A DNA stretch of 64,000 nt from Streptomyces sp. NBC_00377 (GTDB lineage: Bacteria > Actinomycetota > Actinomycetes > Streptomycetales > Streptomycetaceae), in NCBI RefSeq assembly GCF_036075115.1, contig NZ_CP107958.1, positions 2,666,001-2,730,000 on the forward strand, given 5' to 3'. This document shows positions 15,102-31,310 of the stretch, piece by piece. The notes beneath the pieces are model-generated. The model did not search any database and was not told where the DNA came from. It saw nothing but the letters and a program-made list of their open reading frames with translations. The first letter of the stretch is position 1; each line of letters opens with the position of its first letter. The position numbers and the translations under genes are program-made.

Positions 15102-15779
15102 TCAGAAGGCGGGCTGAAGCAGTCCGCCGAGCGCGTTGCAGGCGGACACGATCCGCTGCATGTCCCGCTTCGTCAACGAGGCGTCCACCGGCAGCGCCAG
15201 GGTCTCGTCCGCCGCCAGCTCGGTCTCCGGGAGCGACACGCACCGCCGGTACTCGGGCAGCCGGTGCAACGGAGTCCTCACCGGCACCCGGCACTCAACT
15301 CCCTTGACCCGCAGCGCACGCGCGAAAGCGTCCCGGTCGGGCCGCCCGTTCCCCGGCACTCGCACGACGTACTGCTGATACGTGTGTCCGTCCCCGCCGT
15401 CCGGCATCCGCACCCCGCGCAACCGTGCGTCCAGAAAGGCGGCTCGCTCCCGACGTTGGGCGATCTCGTCGTGAGGAGCCTCGGACTCCCCTTGCTCCAA
15501 CACCAGCAGCCCATGCCGCTGCCCCACCGAGTGCAACCGCCGGACATCCGCCGGCCGTCCGAAGCGGTGCACCACAACGACGGCCGCAGTGCGCGGAGTT
15601 ACGGCCGCCTCGACAGTCTCCGGGTCCAGGCAGTACGTCACCGGATCGACGTCGGCGAACACCGGTTGCGCGCCGGCCAGGGCGACTGCTCCGGCGACTT
15701 CCGCATTCCCGAAGGCCGGCACGATGACCTCGTCACCCACTCCGACGCCTGCGGCCCTGAGCATTGCAGCAGTACTCAT
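15102..15779 (-). CDS. shortened DegT/DnrJ/EryC1/StrS aminotransferase-fold protein without PLP lysine
   Basis: 225 aa, against about 370-400 for the family. Residues 1-95 match the part that normally begins about 55 residues in (GDEVIVPAFGNAEVAGAVALAGAQPVFADVD... then HGLLVLE). The sequence then jumps to the C-terminal small domain (DEIAQRRERAAFLDARLRGVRMP... LHRLPEYRR...). The intervening segment, which carries the internal-aldimine lysine, is absent, so normal transamination is unlikely. The ATG at 15779 has no clear ribosome site, and an in-frame TGA lies about 11 codons upstream. It sits between the rRNA terminator and tRNA-Thr. Either a repurposed fold or a decaying gene; the intact frame favours the former. 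Confidence 0.7.
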   Translation of the reverse strand: MSTAAMLRAAGVGVGDEVIVPAFGNAEVAGAVALAGAQPVFADVDPVTYCLDPETVEAAVTPRTAAVVVVHRFGRPADVRRLHSVGQRHGLLVLEQGESEAPHDEIAQRRERAAFLDARLRGVRMPDGGDGHTYQQYVVRVPGNGRPDRDAFARALRVKGVECRVPVRTPLHRLPEYRRCVSLPETELAADETLALPVDASLTKRDMQRIVSACNALGGLLQPAF

Positions 15780-15828
15780 GCCGTGGATGCTCGGGGCGGA
15801 ACATGAACATCAAGTGGCCGAAAACAAA

Positions 15829-15870
15829 AAAGGGTTGGTCCCTGAACCGAAGTTCAGAGACCAACCCTTT
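15829..15870 (-). terminator. terminator of the rRNA operon
   Basis: Downstream of 5S on the minus strand: stem AAAGGGTTGGTC...CTGAA closed over a CTTCGG-type loop, then TTTTTT. The stem is nearly perfect, with a single G/A-type mismatch region. Textbook intrinsic form. Confidence 0.9.
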
Positions 15871-15878
15871 GAATGATT

Positions 15879-15997
15879 GTTCGGCGGTGTCCTACTCTCC
15901 CACAGGGTCCCCCCTGCAGTACCATCGGCGCTGTAAGGCTTAGCTTCCGGGTTCGGAATGTAACCGGGCGTTTCCCTCACGCTATGACCACCGAAAC
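15879..15997 (-). rRNA. rrf: 5S ribosomal RNA
   Basis: Minus-strand sequence starts GTTTCGGTGGTCATAGCGTG and ends GGGAGAGTAGGACACCGCCGA, the usual actinobacterial 5S with complementary ends. Ends are placed by stem pairing and may be off by one or two bases. Confidence 0.95.
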
Positions 15998-16085
15998 ACT
16001 ATGAAACTGTCCAGCCGCACCACACCGTGACCATGGCATGGGGCTGTTCGTGGTTTCAGAACCAACACAGTGGACGCGAGCAACT

Positions 16086-21050
<4,965 letters not shown>

Positions 21051-21430
21051 TGTTTTCCCGTAATCGGGACGACACCACGAGAGCGGAACAGCCAGGCGGA
21101 ATAAGCCCGGCCGTTCACAGCGTCCTCGCTGTGTTTTGTTTCAAAGGAACCTCATCCTCGGCTATCACTGCCGGGGACGGGGTATCAACATATCTGGCGT
21201 TGATTTTTGGCACGCTGTTGAGTTCTCAAGGAACGGACGCTTCCTTTGTACTCACCCGATACTCTCGGGCTTTCCTCCGGGCGCTTCCCTTCGGTCTTGC
21301 GTTTCCGACTCTATCAGATCTTTTCTCGACCCGATTTCCTCGGTGCTTTCCAGGTTCCCGCTTTTGTTTCGCGGTTTCCTTTCCGGCGGTTCCGACTTTA
21401 TCAGAAGTTCTGAGTCGGTTTTCCCGGCCC
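21051..21430 (-). promoter_or_regulatory. rRNA operon leader with at least two -10-like elements
   Basis: Two near-identical minus-strand boxes, TTCTGATAAAGTCGGAA (hexamer TAAAGT at 21400-21395) and ATCTGATAGAGTCGGAA (TAGAGT at 21313-21308), look like -10 regions of multiple rRNA promoters. No good -35 hexamers stand upstream. Closer to 16S is the leader element CTTGAGAACTCAACAGCG followed by GCCAAAAATCAACGCC, commonly seen before Streptomyces 16S genes and probably involved in antitermination or processing. No protein gene is seen between 21051 and 21567. Confidence 0.55.
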
Positions 21431-21502
21431 TTCCCGGGGTCGGCCCTAGCGCACGAGGCGCCCGGCTTCCCGTTCTGGCGGAGCCGTAAACGTACTGGAG
21501 CA

Positions 21503-21530
21503 GGGCTCCTCGATGCAAATCGAGGAGCCC
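21503..21530 (-). terminator. hairpin downstream of RNase J gene
   Basis: Perfect 12-bp stem GGGCTCCTCGAT / ATCGAGGAGCCC with loop GCAA (reading + strand). There is no T-run. It lies 37 bp after the rnj stop and before the rRNA promoters, so it probably insulates them. Confidence 0.75.
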
Positions 21531-21567
21531 CGCCCCGGGTTCACGCGTACGGGATGCCGTACGTCGC

Positions 21568-23253
21568 TCAGACCTCGACCACGACCGGGAGGATCATCGG
21601 CCTGCGGCGATAGGTGTCCGAGACCCATTTGCCCAGGGTGCGGCGGATGAGCTGCTGGAGCTGGTGGGGCTCCACCACTCCGTCCTGGGCCGAGCGTTCC
21701 AGGACCTCGGCGATCTTCGGGGTGACGGCGGAGAAGGCCGAGTCCTCGATGCCCGAACCGCGGGCCTGGATGTGCGGGCCGCCGGTGATCTTGCCCGTGG
21801 AGGAGTCCACGACGACGAAGACCGAGATGATGCCCTCGTCGCCCAGGATCTTCCGGTCCTTCAGAGCCGGCTCACCCACGTCACCGACCGAGAGGCCGTC
21901 GACGTAGACGTACCCGGCCTGGACCTTGCCCGAGATCTTGGCCTTGCCCTCGACCAGGTCGACGACCACGCCGTCCTCGGCGATCACGATGCGGTCGTGC
22001 GGGACGCCGGTCGCGGCGCCCAGCTCGGCGTTGGCCCGTAGGTGGCGCCATTCGCCGTGCACCGGCATCAGGTTCTTCGGGCGGCAGATGTTGTAGAAGT
22101 ACAGGAGCTCGCCCGCGGACGCGTGGCCCGAGACGTGCACCTTGGCGTTGCCCTTGTGGACGACGTGCGCCCCCCAGCGGGTCAGGCCGTTGATCACGCG
22201 GTAGACCGCGTTCTCGTTGCCGGGGATGAGCGACGACGCCAGGATCACCGTGTCGCCGGGCACGATGCGGATCTGGTGGTCGCGGTTGGCCATGCGGGAA
22301 AGGGCGGCCATCGGTTCGCCCTGGGAGCCCGTGCAGACCAGCACCACCTCGTGGTCCGGGAGGTCGTCGAGCGTCTTGACGTCCACGACCAGACCCGGTG
22401 GGACCTTCAGATAGCCCAGGTCCCGGGCGATGCCCATGTTGCGGACCATCGAGCGGCCGACAAAGGCGACGCGGCGGCCGTACTCGTGCGCCGTGTCCAG
22501 GATCTGCTGGATGCGGTGGATGTGGCTGGCGAAGCTGGCCACGATGATCCGCTTGCGGGCGTTCGCGAAGACGTTGCGCAGGACGTTGGAGATGTCCCGC
22601 TCGGGCGCCACGAAACCGGGGACCTCGGCGTTCGTGGAGTCGGAGAGAAGGAGGTCGATGCCTTCCTCGCTCAGACGCGCGAACGCGTGCAGGTCCGTGA
22701 GACGGCCGTCCAGCGGGAGCTGGTCCATCTTGAAGTCGCCCGTGTGGACCACCATGCCCGCAGGCGTGCGGATGGCGACGGCGAGGGCGTCCGGGATCGA
22801 GTGGTTGACGGCGATGAACTCGCAGTCGAAGGGGCCGATGCGCTCACGCTGTCCCTCCGCCACCTCGAGGGTGTACGGGCGGATCCGGTGCTCCTGGAGC
22901 TTGGCCTCGATGAAGGCGAGGGTCAGCTTGGAGCCGATCAGCGGGATGTCCGGCTTCTCCCGGAGGAGGTAGGGGACGGCGCCGATGTGGTCCTCGTGGC
23001 CGTGGGTGAGGACGATGCCCTCGATGTCGTTCAGGCGGTCCCTGATGGACGTGAAGTCCGGCAGGATCAGGTCGATTCCGGGCTGCTCCTCCTCGGGGAA
23101 GAGCACGCCGCAGTCGACGATCAGCAGGCGGCCGCCGAACTCGAAGACCGTCATGTTCCGGCCGATTTCACCGAGACCGCCGAGCGGGGTGACCCTGAGG
23201 CCGCCCGCCGGGAGCGGCGGCGGCGGGGCAAGTTCGGGATGCGGATGACTCAA
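21568..23253 (-). CDS. rnj: ribonuclease J
   Basis: 561 aa metallo-beta-lactamase/beta-CASP ribonuclease with 5'-3' exo- and endonuclease activity in mRNA and rRNA maturation. The zinc motif H84-x-H86-x-D88-H89 (THGHEDHIG) is intact. Other metal ligands appear in AVNHSIPDALA and GDFKMDQLP, and the beta-CASP signature SGHAS lies in the C-terminal half. Start: TTG at 23253 (MSHPHPELAP) preceded by GAGGAG six bases upstream, better than the non-homologous in-frame extension to 23280. dapA lies 127 bp upstream on the same strand. The second RNA-decay enzyme here is pnp. Confidence 0.95.
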   Translation of the reverse strand: MSHPHPELAPPPPLPAGGLRVTPLGGLGEIGRNMTVFEFGGRLLIVDCGVLFPEEEQPGIDLILPDFTSIRDRLNDIEGIVLTHGHEDHIGAVPYLLREKPDIPLIGSKLTLAFIEAKLQEHRIRPYTLEVAEGQRERIGPFDCEFIAVNHSIPDALAVAIRTPAGMVVHTGDFKMDQLPLDGRLTDLHAFARLSEEGIDLLLSDSTNAEVPGFVAPERDISNVLRNVFANARKRIIVASFASHIHRIQQILDTAHEYGRRVAFVGRSMVRNMGIARDLGYLKVPPGLVVDVKTLDDLPDHEVVLVCTGSQGEPMAALSRMANRDHQIRIVPGDTVILASSLIPGNENAVYRVINGLTRWGAHVVHKGNAKVHVSGHASAGELLYFYNICRPKNLMPVHGEWRHLRANAELGAATGVPHDRIVIAEDGVVVDLVEGKAKISGKVQAGYVYVDGLSVGDVGEPALKDRKILGDEGIISVFVVVDSSTGKITGGPHIQARGSGIEDSAFSAVTPKIAEVLERSAQDGVVEPHQLQQLIRRTLGKWVSDTYRRRPMILPVVVEV

Positions 23254-23380
23254 AAGACTCTCCTCAACCACACACGCCACGTACCGGTGGGCACGTGGCG
23301 CGCGTGACGTTCGTGCAGTAGCAGTTGTCGTTGTGGATTGCAGGCACCGGTGGCCTGCTATTCAGTTGTGAAGTCTGTTG

Positions 23381-24280
23381 TCAGAGCTGTACCCCGCCCG
23401 CCGCAAGATCGATCTTGAGCTGTTCGATCTCTTCGGGCGAGCACTCCACCATGGGCGGGCGGAGCGGGCCGGCGGGCAGGCCCAGCAGGGTGAGGGCCGC
23501 CTTCGTCGTCATCACACCCTGGGTGCGGAACATGCCGGTGTAGACCGGGAGCAGCTTCTGGTGGATCTCCGTCGCCTTCTGGACGTCCCCGGCGGTGAAC
23601 GCCTCGACGAGGGCGCGCAGGTCCGGCGTGACCACGTGACCGACGACCGAGACGAAGCCGACCGCGCCCACGGAGAGCAGCGGCAGGTTCAGCATGTCGT
23701 CACCGGAGTACCAGGCCAGACCGGAGCGCGCGATGGCCCAGCTCGCCCGGCCGAGGTCGCCCTTGGCGTCCTTGTTGGCGACGATCCGCGGGTGCGCCGC
23801 GAGGCGGACCAGCGTCTCGGTGCTGATCGGGACGCCGCTGCGGCCGGGAATGTCATAGAGCATGACCGGCAGCCCGGTGGCGTCGGCGACGGTCGTGAAG
23901 TGCCGGTACAGGCCCTCCTGAGGGGGCTTGTTGTAGTACGGGGTGACGACCAGGAGGCCGTGCGCGCCGGCGCTCTCGGCCGCACGGGCGAGTTCCACGC
24001 TGTGGTGGGTGTCGTTGGTGCCGACGCCGGCGACGACGTGGGCGCGGTCTCCGACGGCCTCCAGGACTGCTCGTACCAGGTCCGATTTCTCCGCGTCACC
24101 GGTGGTGGGCGACTCGCCGGTGGTCCCGTTGACGATCAGGCCGTCGTTGCCTGCGTCCACCAGATGGGTGGCGAGCCGCTGTGCGCCGTCGAGGTCGAGT
24201 GCGCCGTCCGCCGTGAAGGGCGTGACCATGGCGGTGAGGACCCGCCCGAAGGGGGTCTGCGGAGTGGAGGTCGGAGCCAT
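23381..24280 (-). CDS. dapA: 4-hydroxy-tetrahydrodipicolinate synthase
   Basis: 299 aa. Condenses pyruvate with aspartate semialdehyde, the first step of the lysine/diaminopimelate branch, in the cytoplasm. The TIM-barrel NAL family is clear: Schiff-base K170 in RIVANKDAKGD, catalytic Y142 in MLYDIPGRSG, carboxylate-binding GTTGES at 52-57. ATG 24280 (MAPTSTPQTP) is chosen; a GTG three codons upstream is possible and neither has a strong ribosome site. It works with dapB, located 2.6 kb upstream in the same orientation but not contiguous. Confidence 0.95.
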   Translation of the reverse strand: MAPTSTPQTPFGRVLTAMVTPFTADGALDLDGAQRLATHLVDAGNDGLIVNGTTGESPTTGDAEKSDLVRAVLEAVGDRAHVVAGVGTNDTHHSVELARAAESAGAHGLLVVTPYYNKPPQEGLYRHFTTVADATGLPVMLYDIPGRSGVPISTETLVRLAAHPRIVANKDAKGDLGRASWAIARSGLAWYSGDDMLNLPLLSVGAVGFVSVVGHVVTPDLRALVEAFTAGDVQKATEIHQKLLPVYTGMFRTQGVMTTKAALTLLGLPAGPLRPPMVECSPEEIEQLKIDLAAGGVQL

Positions 24281-24352
24281 GGGTAACACGCTACTCGTTG
24301 CTCACCGCAGGGTCTGCCCGCGGGGGGTACGGAAAGTCATGACAAAGATGGA

Positions 24353-24392
24353 ACCCGGCACTGCCTGCTCGGGGGTTCAAGCAGTGCCGGGT
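24353..24392 (-). terminator. hairpin between thyX and dapA
   Basis: 12-bp perfect stem ACCCGGCACTGC / GCAGTGCCGGGT around a 16-nt loop, 93 bp after the thyX stop. No T-run. It suggests thyX and dapA are separate units. Confidence 0.65.
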
Positions 24393-24485
24393 CCGTTTGA
24401 TCAGGCTAGATGAACTTCTCTAAATGCCGCAATACGGACACTTCGCGCGGATGATCCGTACATACGTCTCCGTAGCCGGGTCGCC

Positions 24486-25226
24486 TTACGGGGCGACGCG
24501 CCCGTTGGCGTTGAAGGCCGCGTACGTGAGAGGCATCAGCGCGGCCCACTCGGCCTCCATCTTCTCGCCCACCATCTCGATCTCCCGCTGCGGGAACGAC
24601 GGGACCTTCGCCAGCTCGTGCTGGGTGCGCAGGCCGAGGAAGTGCATCAGCGAGCGGGCGTTGCAGGTGGCGTACATCGAAGAGAAGAGGCCGACGGGAA
24701 GGACCGCGCGGGCCACCTCGCGGGCGACACCGGCGGCGAGCATCTCCTGATAGGCCGCGTAGGCCTGGCGGTAGGAGTCCTCCATGGTGCGGCTCACCAG
24801 CTCCTGCTGGGCCTCGGTGCCCTCGACGAAGACGTACTTGCCCGGACGGCCCTGCTGGACGAGTTTGCGGGACTCGCCGGGCACGTAGAAGACCGGCTGG
24901 AGCTCCCGGTAGCGGCCGGACTCCTCGTTGTACGACCAGCCGACGCGGTGGCGCATGAACTCGCGGAAGACGAAGATCGGGGCACTGATGAAGAACGTCA
25001 TCGAGTTGTGCTCGAACGGGCTGCCGTGCCGATCGCGCATCAGGTAGTTGATCAGGCCCTTCGAGCGCTCCGGGTCCTTGCCCAGCTCGTCCAGGGACTG
25101 CTCGCCGACGGTCGAGACACGGGCGGCGAAGAGCACATCGGCGTCGGACGCGGTGTGTTTGACCAGTTCGACGGTGACATCGCTGCGGAAGCCGGGCTTG
25201 AGGTCGTCGGCGGGACTGTCGGTCAC
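24486..25226 (-). CDS. thyX: flavin-dependent thymidylate synthase ThyX
   Basis: 246 aa. Makes dTMP from dUMP with FAD/NADPH and methylene-tetrahydrofolate. Signature RHRVGWSYNEESGRY starts at R92; dUMP/FAD contacts SPFEHNSMTFF (69-79) and NARSLMHFLGLRTQHEL are present. The RHR-to-Ser spacing is 8 residues here, where the usual description is RHR-x7-S. Start GTG 25226 (MTDSPADDLK) with GGAAGG about 11 nt upstream; the frame is open a further 85 codons but that part is not protein-like. Divergent from the small membrane gene at 25414. Confidence 0.93.
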   Translation of the reverse strand: MTDSPADDLKPGFRSDVTVELVKHTASDADVLFAARVSTVGEQSLDELGKDPERSKGLINYLMRDRHGSPFEHNSMTFFISAPIFVFREFMRHRVGWSYNEESGRYRELQPVFYVPGESRKLVQQGRPGKYVFVEGTEAQQELVSRTMEDSYRQAYAAYQEMLAAGVAREVARAVLPVGLFSSMYATCNARSLMHFLGLRTQHELAKVPSFPQREIEMVGEKMEAEWAALMPLTYAAFNANGRVAP

Positions 25227-25413
25227 TGTGCGGGGGTCCTTCCATCGCGTCTTCGGAGCGGCGCCAACTCTACGTGGGGCCGCCGCGCCGGGCTCCCCTG
25301 GGCGGCCACGGGATTCGCCGGGATGTCTGCCGATATGGGGCACGTTTTCGGGCACTCGCTCGTCTGTATCAGTGAACGCGTCCGACCGAGAGCCCCAGGA
25401 GGATGTACCCATC

Positions 25414-25650
25414 ATGTTCCGCCGGCGCGAACCCGTACCCTTCGCCTTCCTCGCCGAGGCCGACAGGTTTCGCAGCAACATCGCTCCCCCACCTGTGGAA
25501 CGCCCCTCCGTCGGTCAGACAGCCGGGCAGTGGCTGCTGGGGCTCACCATCGTGGCCGCCCTGGTGGGCTCCCTGGTCGTCGGGATGCCGGCGCTGAGCT
25601 CGGACCACTCCTCAACGGGGCAGCAGTCCCAGGCGTCCCAGGGGCGCTGA
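25414..25650 (+). CDS. small single-span membrane protein
   Basis: 78 aa. Basic N-terminus (MFRRREPVPFAFLAEADRFR), one membrane helix (WLLGLTIVAALVGSLVVG), Ser/Gln-rich tail (SSTGQQSQASQGR). AGGAGG stands 11 nt before the ATG. I do not recognise a family function. It resembles the small unknown gene found between thyX and the next plus-strand gene in other Streptomyces. Neighbour downstream is a second membrane protein on the same strand, 89 bp away. Confidence 0.7.
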   Translation: MFRRREPVPFAFLAEADRFRSNIAPPPVERPSVGQTAGQWLLGLTIVAALVGSLVVGMPALSSDHSSTGQQSQASQGR

Positions 25651-25739
25651 CGCCATCCGGACCCCGATGGTGGTGAGCCGGGACACGGACGGATAGCCTC
25701 ACCGGGCACAGCCCACGTATGGACGAGTGAGGACCAGCC

Positions 25740-26294
25740 GTGCCCCTGCCCTTCCTGACGGCCGACCACGCCTTCGACGCGGCGGACGACGTCGCGTTGC
25801 CCTTCGACGACCGTCAGCGCTGGCGGCGGCCCTACCGGCCCGGGCCCTGGCGGGTCGGAGTGGCCGCACTGGCGCTGCTGCTCGCCTCGTACGTGCTGTT
25901 CGCGGCCGTCATCATCGCGTTGACCGGGTCGGCGTCCGAGGCCGGTGCGGTGCTCGGCTGTTCCCTGGTCGTGATCGCCGGAGCGCTGCGGTTGCTGCGG
26001 GTGGGTGTGTGGGTGAGCGAGCGTGGGCTGCGGCACGTGGGTTTCCTCCTGACGCGCACGCTGCCCTGGGAGCGGGTCGTGGCCGTGCGGACCGTGCAGC
26101 AGCCGGTGCGCTGGCTGGGGCTGCCGCGCACGGTCCAGGGGCAGGCCCTGACCGTCGTACGGCGGGACCGGCCCGCCGGGGAGGCCCCGGCGCTGCTGAC
26201 CACGCACGGGGCGGACTTCCTGGCGCGTGCCGAGGCCTTCGACCGGGCGGCGGACGCGATCGAGGCGTGGGCCGCGGAGAACCGGCGCGGCTGA
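25740..26294 (+). CDS. PH-domain-like membrane protein
   Basis: 184 aa. Two closely spaced membrane helices (about 39-58 VGVAALALLLASYVLFAAVI and about 68-86 AGAVLGCSLVVIAGALRLL), then a short beta-rich domain (VWVSERGLRHVGFLLTRTLPWERVVAV...) of the bacterial PH-like type facing the cytoplasm. GTG at 25740 with GAGG eight bases upstream. Function unknown. It ends into the strong hairpin at 26330 and converges on the minus-strand operon. Confidence 0.72.
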   Translation: MPLPFLTADHAFDAADDVALPFDDRQRWRRPYRPGPWRVGVAALALLLASYVLFAAVIIALTGSASEAGAVLGCSLVVIAGALRLLRVGVWVSERGLRHVGFLLTRTLPWERVVAVRTVQQPVRWLGLPRTVQGQALTVVRRDRPAGEAPALLTTHGADFLARAEAFDRAADAIEAWAAENRRG

Positions 26295-26329
26295 ACCCCC
26301 GGACGCACGATCGGGCGCCCGAGGGGACG

Positions 26330-26376
26330 CGTCGAAGGGGCCGGTCCGCACCAGGTGCGGACCGGCCCCTTCGACG
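26330..26376. terminator. very strong bidirectional terminator
   Basis: Perfect 22-bp stem (CGTCGAAGGGGCCGGTCCGC... pairing with its complement) and a 3-nt loop CAG, located exactly between convergent stops at 26294 (+) and 26382 (-). Confidence 0.85.
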
Positions 26377-26381
26377 TACGG

Positions 26382-26837
26382 TCAGGCGGTCCTGAGCGGC
26401 TTGCCGTCGTGCAGGCTGATCGCGCGCTGCATCGCCTTGCGCGCCCGGGGGGTGTCCCGGGCGTCGTGGTAGGCGATGGCGAGCCGGAACCAGCTGCGCC
26501 AGTCGTCGGGAGCCGCCTCGGTCTCGGCCTTGCGGAGCGCGAAGACCTCGTCGGCGGAGTCCCGGTCGACGCGGCCGCCCGCGGTGCGCTTCAGTTCGTC
26601 GACGGGCAGCCCGCCCTCGGCGTCGAGTTCGGCGGCGAGGGCGTTGGCGCGGCGGACGAACTGGGTGTTCTTCCAGAGGAACCAGACGCCGATGACCGGC
26701 AGGATCAGCACCGCCACGCCGAAGGTGACGGTCAGGAGCGTGCCGGACTGGATGAGCATGACGCCGCGGCTGCCGACCAGGACGAAGTAGAAGACCAGGA
26801 CGGCGGCCGTGACGGCGTAGGAGAGCTTGGCGCGCAT
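26382..26837 (-). CDS. two-span membrane protein with TPR-like tail
   Basis: 151 aa. Two N-terminal membrane helices (about 9-24, YAVTAAVLVFYFVLVG, and about 34-53), then a cytoplasmic part with DDWRSWFRLAIAYHDARDTPRARKAMQRAI, a single tetratricopeptide-like helical pair. ATG 26837 lies 7 bp after the dapB stop, with GAGG inside the dapB end, so it is probably co-translated. Function unknown; conserved in this place in Streptomyces as far as I recall. Confidence 0.78.
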   Translation of the reverse strand: MRAKLSYAVTAAVLVFYFVLVGSRGVMLIQSGTLLTVTFGVAVLILPVIGVWFLWKNTQFVRRANALAAELDAEGGLPVDELKRTAGGRVDRDSADEVFALRKAETEAAPDDWRSWFRLAIAYHDARDTPRARKAMQRAISLHDGKPLRTA

Positions 26838-26844
26838 GTCGGCT

Positions 26845-29025
<2,181 letters not shown>

Positions 29026-29029
<4 letters not shown>

Positions 29030-31251
29030 TTGTCGGAGTCGTCCTTCGTGTCCTCATCAGCTTCCTCGCCCTCGATCACGGGGATCAGGGAGAGCTTGCC
29101 GCGGGAGTCGATCTCGGCGATCTCGACCTGGACCTTGGAGCCCACACCGAGCACGTCCTCGACGTTCTCCACGCGCTTGCCACCGGCGAGCTTGCGGATC
29201 TGCGAGATGTGCAGCAGACCGTCCTTGCCCGGGAGCAGCGACACGAACGCACCGAAGGTGGTGGTCTTGACGACCGTACCCAGGTAGCGCTCGCCGACCT
29301 CCGGCATGGTCGGGTTGGCGATGCCGTTGATCGTGGCGCGGGCGGCCTCGGCCTGCGAGCCGACCTGGGCACCGATGTAGATGGTGCCGTCGTCCTCGAT
29401 CGTGATCTCGGCGCCGGTGTCCTCCTGGATCTGGTTGATCATCTTGCCCTTGGGGCCGATGACCTCGCCGATCTTGTCCACGGGGATCTTGACGGTGATG
29501 ATCCGCGGGGCGTTGGGGGACATCTCGTCCGGCGTGTCGATCGCTTCCATCATCACGTCGAGGATGTGGAGGCGGGCGTCGCGGGCCTGCTTGAGGGCCG
29601 CGGCCAGGACGGAGGCGGGGATGCCGTCCAGCTTGGTGTCGAGCTGGAGGGCGGTGACGAACTCCTTGGTGCCGGCGACCTTGAAGTCCATGTCGCCGAA
29701 GGCGTCCTCCGCACCGAGGATGTCGGTGAGGGCGACGTAGTGCGTCTCGCCGTTGATCTCCTGGGAGATCAGGCCCATGGCGATACCGGCGACGGGGGCC
29801 TTGAGGGGCACACCGGCGTTCAGCAGCGACATGGTGGAGGCGCAGACCGAGCCCATGGACGTCGAGCCGTTGGAGCCGAGGGCCTCGGACACCTGACGGA
29901 TCGCGTAGGGGAACTCCTCACGCGTCGGCAGGACCGGCACGATGGCGCGCTCGGCGAGGGCGCCGTGGCCGATCTCGCGGCGCTTGGGGGAACCCACGCG
30001 GCCGGTCTCGCCGACGGAGTACGGCGGGAAGTTGTAGTTGTGCATGTAGCGCTTGCGGGTCACCGGGGAGAGGGTGTCCAGCTGCTGCTCCATCCGGAGC
30101 ATGTTGAGGGTGGTGACGCCCAGGATCTGGGTCTCGCCACGCTCGAACAGCGCCGAACCGTGCACGCGCGGGATGGCCTCGACCTCGGCGGCGAGCGTAC
30201 GGATGTCCGTGACGCCGCGGCCGTCGATGCGCTTCTTCTCCTTGATCACGCGCTCGCGGACCAGCTGCTTGGTGAGCGAGCGGTACGCGGCGGAGATCTC
30301 CTTCTCGCGGCCCTCGAACTCCGGCAGGAGCTTCTCGGCGGCGAGCGCCTTGACGCGGTCCAGCTCGGCCTCGCGGTCCTGCTTGCCCGCGATGGTCAGC
30401 GCGGAGGCGAGCTCCGGGCGGACGGCGGCGGAGAGCGCCTCGAAGATGTCGTCCTGGTAGTCCAGGAAGACCGGGAACTCGCCGGTCGGCTTCGCGGCCT
30501 TGGCGGCGAGGTCGGCCTGGGCCTTGCAGAGCACCTTGATGAAGGGCTTCGCGGCGTCCAGACCGGAGGCGACGACCTCCTCGGTCGGCGCCTCGGCGCC
30601 GCCCGCGACGAGCTGGATGGTCTTCTCGGTGGCCTCGGCCTCGACCATCATGATCGCGACGTCGCCGTCCTCCAGGACGCGGCCGGCGACCACCATGTCG
30701 AAGACGGCGTCCTCGAGCTCGGTGTGCGTCGGGAACGCGACCCACTGGCCGTTGATCAGCGCGACGCGGACGCCGCCGATCGGGCCGGAGAAGGGCAGGC
30801 CGGCCAGCTGCGTGGACGCGGACGCGGCGTTGATCGCCACGACGTCGTACAGGTGGTCGGGGTTGAGGGCCATGATCGTGGCGACGACCTGGATCTCGTT
30901 GCGCAGGCCCTTCTTGAAGGACGGGCGCAGCGGGCGGTCGATCAGGCGGCAGGTGAGGATGGCGTCCTCGGAGGGACGGCCCTCACGGCGGAAGAAGCTG
31001 CCGGGGATCTTGCCGGCGGCGTACATCCGCTCCTCGACGTCCACCGTGAGGGGGAAGAAGTCGAGCTGGTCCTTGGGGTTCTTGGAGGCGGTGGTGGCCG
31101 ACAGCACCATGGTGTCGTCGTCCAGGTAGGCCACGGCGGAGCCGGCGGCCTGCTTGGCCAGGCGGCCCGTCTCGAAGCGGATGGTGCGGGTGCCGAAGGA
31201 GCCGTTGTCGATGACGGCCTCGGCGTAGTGGGTCTCGTTCTCCACTAGCAT
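29026..31251 (-). CDS. pnp: polyribonucleotide nucleotidyltransferase (PNPase / guanosine pentaphosphate synthetase I)
   Basis: 741 aa. Phosphorolytic 3'-5' exoribonuclease and, in Streptomyces, the RNA 3'-polymerase that adds poly(A)-like tails. Two RNase PH domains (first with [14 protein letters not shown], second with [18 protein letters not shown]), a KH domain ([15 protein letters not shown]) and a C-terminal S1 domain ([18 protein letters not shown]). ATG 31251 (MLVENE) has GGAG four bases upstream. The GTG two codons later (MENETHY) is equally placed and often annotated. Preceded by the long rpsO-pnp hairpin. Confidence 0.96.
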
Positions 31252-31310
31252 TTTCTCCGTTACTTGTCGTCTTTTGTCCCTCGCTGCCCGTGTGGCAGGG
31301 GGACGGTTGC

